Source of the DNA: Bacillota bacterium
Lineage (GTDB): Bacteria; Bacillota; UBA4882; UBA8346
Assembly: GCA_023429995.1 (NCBI GenBank)
Contig: JAEZCE010000078.1
Span: 1-64,000, forward strand
Length of the DNA stretch: 64,000 nt
Direction: 5' to 3'
Shown: piece by piece, positions 61,501 through 64,000 of the stretch
Layout: every line of letters starts with the position of its first letter
Position numbering within the stretch: position 1 is the stretch's first letter
Position numbers and translations under genes: made by a program
Notes under the pieces: generated by a model
What the model was told of the DNA's origin: nothing
Databases searched by the model: none
What the model saw: only the letters and a program-made list of their open reading frames with translations

Positions 61501-61740
61501 GGGAACCTTATCCCTGAGGGAACGGGGCGCCACATAGACTTCACAACCGATGATCGGTTTGATGCCCATCTTGAGAGCCTGTTTATAAAATTTCAGACAC
61601 CCGTACATGACGCCATGGTCGGTAATAGCCAGGGAAGACATTCCAAACTGCTTTGCCTTTTCAAGCAGCAGGCCAATCTCAGCCGCCCCATCCAGCAAGG
61701 AATATTGGGTATGTACATGCAGATGAACAAAATTTGGCAT
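58570..61740 (-). CDS. dnaE: DNA polymerase III alpha subunit DnaE
   Basis: The 1056-residue polymerase has the PHP domain (HVHTQYSLLDG at the N-terminus and AITDHGVMYGCLKF), the C-family palm motif PDIDIDFCFERRGEVI at about residue 393, the GRGSAAGS segment at about 355, and a C-terminal OB-fold (LLGGVVAEWRVIHTKAG to SQLRWLNWE). It ends shortly after the OB-fold, so it lacks the long C-terminal tail of E. coli DnaE, as usual in Firmicutes. In these bacteria PolC is the main replicase and DnaE extends primers on the lagging strand. It is opposite in orientation to lepB, about 300 bp apart. The upstream RBS is modest (AAAGTTGGAA). Confidence 0.92.
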   Translation of the reverse strand: MPNFVHLHVHTQYSLLDGAAEIGLLLEKAKQFGMSSLAITDHGVMYGCLKFYKQALKMGIKPIIGCEVYVAPRSLRDKVPKLDENPAHLVLLAANTMGYQNLLKLVSIAHVEGFYYKPRVDLDTLQKYSEGLIALSACMSGQIPRLLLAGQFEAARKQLRWYQEVFGPDHFYLELQYQQLAEQRGLNRNLAKLAAECSVPLVATNDVHYLNREDAEAHDALLCIQTGKTVEDTNRMRFSTSEFFLKTPAEMGEIFFDYPEALENTLKIAERCNVQLELGQLHMPKFQLPAGVTPENHLETLCRRAIVDKKIVWNQEREERLTYELSIINQMGFPGYFLIVRDFVHFAKKEGIMVGPGRGSAAGSLVAYLLGITNLDPNEHGLLFERFLNPERISMPDIDIDFCFERRGEVISYVRQRFGEDRVAQIITFGTMAARAAVRDVGRVLGISYGEVDRVAKLIPREIGISLEDAISHSPDLQEIIRGNPKIAQLMKIALKIEGFPRHASTHAAGVVISDEPLTKFLPLSRSNEDEIITQFAMEDIESLGLLKMDFLGLRTLTVLRDTQALIEQNRGEKVSIDQIPLNDLRTYEELASGHTLGVFQFESAGIRRLLMRLRPREIGDLTALNALYRPGPLGSGMVEDFIKARNGQKSISYLHPLLEPILKETYGVIVYQEQVMKIVSILGGFSLGQADLVRRAMGKKKPEVLAAMREQFIGGATGKGISKQTAVEIFDLLEYFAGYGFNKSHSAAYAMVVYQTAYFKTNFPQEYMAALLTSVMGNTDKIALYIEECRRMGIAILPPDVNRSQAAFSPEGSGIRFGLLSIKNVGIGAIERMIVERKSGEYQSFFEFCRRVNHQLVNKRVLESLIKAGAFHFSGVNRNQMLVGLDRVLEKVGRRNGSDNQLSLMDGLITEAESGVKLPQIPEFAAPELLLFEKEYLGVYLTGHPLDEWREKFNQNGIVPIAELEEEPEGKEVLLGGVVAEWRVIHTKAGSQMAGCKLEDLTGAVEVIVFPKLYATAKDHYRPEGVVVVKGRLEHQDEGVKVLASQLRWLNWEPE

Positions 61741-62036
61741 TTTATTTCCAACTTTAATAGTTTAGTCCTTCTTTTTTCGCGATTGGCATTCCCTTTCCCT
61801 GCTGATGCAATTATTTTCCCAACAACCTGGCATCCCGGAATCCAACATCGCTTGGAACTTGCCCGATTGTTTCAATTCAATCGTTCCTCTGGAAACTTTT
61901 TCAAATCCGTTTCGTTATCCAATTTATCCGATGGAAATAAACGGCATCGTTGGATATTTTCACGGGTCAAACATTCTTACATTAGCTGGTGGTTTATGAA
62001 AAATCGGTTCTTTTGGAACCCAAAAGGGGTGAAACA

Positions 62037-62711
62037 ATGTCTTTTAGAACCCGGGTAAAGCCAGTTTTAGCCTTCATCATCGGCAAACCGGCGAATGCTC
62101 TTACCGATAGTCCATGGTACATTCGTGCCTGGTGGGAATTACGTTCTTTACTATTGATTTTTGGTTTAACATTTTTTATCATTCAGCCTTTGGTTGTTGC
62201 CGGCTACGAAACGCCAACCGGTTCCATGGAACCAACCATCATGACCAACACCCGTTACATCGCGCTTCCCTCCATTTATGGCGGGTTTTTTCCCTATACC
62301 AAAATAAAATTGCCGGGATATAAAAAAATCAAACGCGGTGATATTGTCATCTTCAAGTATCCCCGGGATGAAAAGGTGAATTATGTAAAACGGGTCATCG
62401 GGTTACCCGGAGAACAAGTCTTGATTCATGGAAAAACAGTTTATATCCATGGTAAAGCTCTTGATGAACCTTATGCTGAATTTACCGGCGCGCTGGATAA
62501 CGACAGTCCTTCCCGGAACTATGGTCCGGTTACCGTTCCAAAAGACTATTTATTCGTAATGGGCGATAATCGGGATAATTCTTACGACTCGCGCTACTGG
62601 GGATTTGTTCCGGTAAAAAATGTGTTTGGGACCCCCTTATTCACCTTTTGGAGCTTTGATAAACAACACCGCCAGGTCAGACTTAACGAACTCTTCAAAA
62701 TGATTGATTAA
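62037..62711 (+). CDS. lepB: Type I signal peptidase
   Basis: This 224-residue protein has one N-terminal TM (about 34-55) and the peptidase fold: nucleophile Ser in ETPTGSMEPTI (about residue 60-63), the general-base Lys in VNYVKRVIGLPGE, the box E motif GDNRDNSYDSRYWG and box C/D segments. It cleaves exported preproteins. The ATG at 62037 has AAAGGGGTG 7 nt upstream; the in-frame start at 61989 has none. It converges on the HD-GYP gene, 50 bp away. Confidence 0.9.
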   Translation: MSFRTRVKPVLAFIIGKPANALTDSPWYIRAWWELRSLLLIFGLTFFIIQPLVVAGYETPTGSMEPTIMTNTRYIALPSIYGGFFPYTKIKLPGYKKIKRGDIVIFKYPRDEKVNYVKRVIGLPGEQVLIHGKTVYIHGKALDEPYAEFTGALDNDSPSRNYGPVTVPKDYLFVMGDNRDNSYDSRYWGFVPVKNVFGTPLFTFWSFDKQHRQVRLNELFKMID

Positions 62712-62760
62712 CGGAGAAGTTTGCAAGGACTGGGGCTAATTTTATTATCGCAAATTACCA

Positions 62761-63804
62761 TTAACAAACCCGCCTTACTACGCTCAATTCCGGTTTTTGG
62801 TATAAATTGTAAATTTCTCCCTGGTGGATACCGTCCATCACGCGAATCAAACATTTTAACCTGGAACTGGCAATGACTTCAACCGTTTGTTGGTTGCTTA
62901 AAACCAGGATATTTCCGGTGACGTAAGGGGTAATGATTCTTTGAAAACAATTCACTACATCCTGGCTATATTTCTGGGGCGTATATTCACAAATTTCCTG
63001 AATTGCGGCTGCAGCCGGAACCGGCTGATGATAAATGCGCATGGATGTCATCGCATCAAAACCATCTGCAACTGCAATGATTTTCGCGAAGCGGTGGATA
63101 CGTTTACCCGTTATTCCCCTGGGATAACCTGAGCCATCTTCTCTTTCATGATGTTGCAGGGCCATATGGGGAATTAAAAAACTCAGATTGGTTCTTTTTT
63201 TAAGCAAGTCATACCCTTCGCGGGTATGGGTTTTAACGATTTCATATTCATTGGTATCTAGTTTATCCGGTTTGTTCAAAAGCTTGTCATCAATGAATAT
63301 TTTTCCAATATCATGGAGCAAGGCGCTGATTCCCAAAATCTCCATTTCGTTGCGTCCGAGATTCATCAGCGACCCGGCTAATAATGAAAACACACAAACA
63401 TCGACAGAATGTGAAAAAACATAGTTATCATATGCATTCATCTTGCCAAGAGTATAAACAATCGTTACATCGCCAAGGATTTCATCCAGGATATCCGTGA
63501 CTAAATCTCGTAATTTATTGACCTCAATCGTTTTATCTTCTTGCAATTGGCTAAAGGTTGACTGGAGTGTTGTACAAGCTTTCAAACGGGTTTCTTCTTT
63601 GATCACTTCAAGAATCATAAATTCGTCCAAATTCTGATATTCTTTTACAGAAATCGATCCCAAACTGAGCCTTTGGATTTTTTGAATGTATGACTCCGTT
63701 AATTCAATATTTTTTTGAAGTAAAATCAGCCCGTCTTCGGGCCGGCGGATAGGCTCCTCAAGGATCATGCCGGGTCTTGCTTCGGCCAGTGAAATCCTGG
63801 GCAT
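62761..63804 (-). CDS. HD-GYP domain protein (c-di-GMP phosphodiesterase-like)
   Basis: This protein of about 347 residues has an N-terminal helical region with the DUF3391-like start MPRISLAEARPGMILEEPI, followed by an HD-GYP domain. HD is in LLHDIGKIF (about 161-169), and the extended motif is ALQHHEREDGSGYPRGITG (about residues 218-236). The zinc/iron His cluster is complete. It probably degrades c-di-GMP or signals through partners. Start at 63804 or 63810, where GGGAGG is correctly spaced; the ATG at 63906 is unlikely. Convergent with lepB. Confidence 0.88.
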   Translation of the reverse strand: MPRISLAEARPGMILEEPIRRPEDGLILLQKNIELTESYIQKIQRLSLGSISVKEYQNLDEFMILEVIKEETRLKACTTLQSTFSQLQEDKTIEVNKLRDLVTDILDEILGDVTIVYTLGKMNAYDNYVFSHSVDVCVFSLLAGSLMNLGRNEMEILGISALLHDIGKIFIDDKLLNKPDKLDTNEYEIVKTHTREGYDLLKKRTNLSFLIPHMALQHHEREDGSGYPRGITGKRIHRFAKIIAVADGFDAMTSMRIYHQPVPAAAAIQEICEYTPQKYSQDVVNCFQRIITPYVTGNILVLSNQQTVEVIASSRLKCLIRVMDGIHQGEIYNLYQKPELSVVRRVC

Positions 63805-64000
63805 TTTCATTACCTCCCACACGCGAAAAAAAATTTCATCTTTCATAAAATTAGGTTGATTATGTATAGACTTCAGGGATTGTTTGTCGCTTTTTAAAGA
63901 CTCCAAATACGCTATTTTCTGTTACTTTCCGTATTTTACAACATGGTTATAAAGATAAATCAGCTTGGTTCAACTCAAGTCGCCTATTTATTCTCGCGCA

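Noticed and set aside
61477..62058. A 193-codon plus-strand ORF overlapping the dnaE start and lepB leader
   Set aside because: It is mostly antisense to dnaE and lacks domain signatures.

Overview
The window looks like a chromosomal piece of a spore-forming Firmicute of moderate GC. It carries spoVAD and spoVAE, strong AGGAGG-type ribosome binding sites, frequent TTG/GTG starts, and TTGACA/TATAAT promoters. A few features hint at a two-membrane (diderm) member of the phylum: a small secreted beta-strand-rich protein ending in Phe (57210-57698), a sugar-binding protein with a signal peptide but no lipobox cysteine (45029-46321), and an EmrA-type membrane fusion protein (21813-22712). The exact lineage cannot be fixed from the sequence alone. 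No rRNA, tRNA, transposase, integrase or convincing CRISPR array was seen.

Region 1-14 kb is accessory and heavily eroded. It has a co-directional run of small detoxification or resistance genes (flavin split-barrel protein, PLP dehydratase, cupin, PhzF, GyrI-like protein, chloramphenicol acetyltransferase, methyltransferase). It also has a mosaic of broken genes: a B3/B4-domain fragment, two pieces of EamA transporter, a MocR regulator, a sugar-phosphate isomerase and an MFS stub. A ~2.4 kb segment was duplicated to 10.3 kb and lost ~1.9 kb, fusing two genes in frame. A MarR/FabK-like pair with a long palindromic operator and a umuD with a LexA-like box follow.

Region 14-33 kb is mostly intact: a secreted tandem tyrosine phosphatase, aldo/keto reductase plus TetR, an EmrAB/PadR efflux locus, secreted proteins, CorA, GDPD, a 7-TM LuxR regulator, and a beta-lactam-type module. 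That module is a class A beta-lactamase, a BlaI repressor, a BlaR-like M56 protease whose extracellular part is an M23 endopeptidase domain instead of a penicillin-binding sensor, and a second M23 protein. Region 34-37 kb is decayed again: a three-gene operon with a frameshift, an internal deletion and a nonsense codon, then a DUF438 gene with its middle missing.

Region 37-64 kb is housekeeping and transport: HAD phosphatase, AraC regulator, TrmO, MFS, a PTS set (GlcT-type antiterminator, EIICB, EIIA, divergent HPr), a sugar ABC operon behind a short promoter-plus-terminator leader, spoVAD/spoVAE coupled to an acyltransferase with a shrunken spoVAC remnant, a NikR-controlled ECF nickel transporter coupled to pepD, ModF, an in-frame 42-bp minisatellite, dnaE, lepB and an HD-GYP protein.

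The recurring theme is genes that keep both ends but have lost their middles (mocR, pfpI, DUF438, spoVAC, and the 10.3 kb chimera). This suggests ongoing deletion-driven decay, or, less likely, assembly error.
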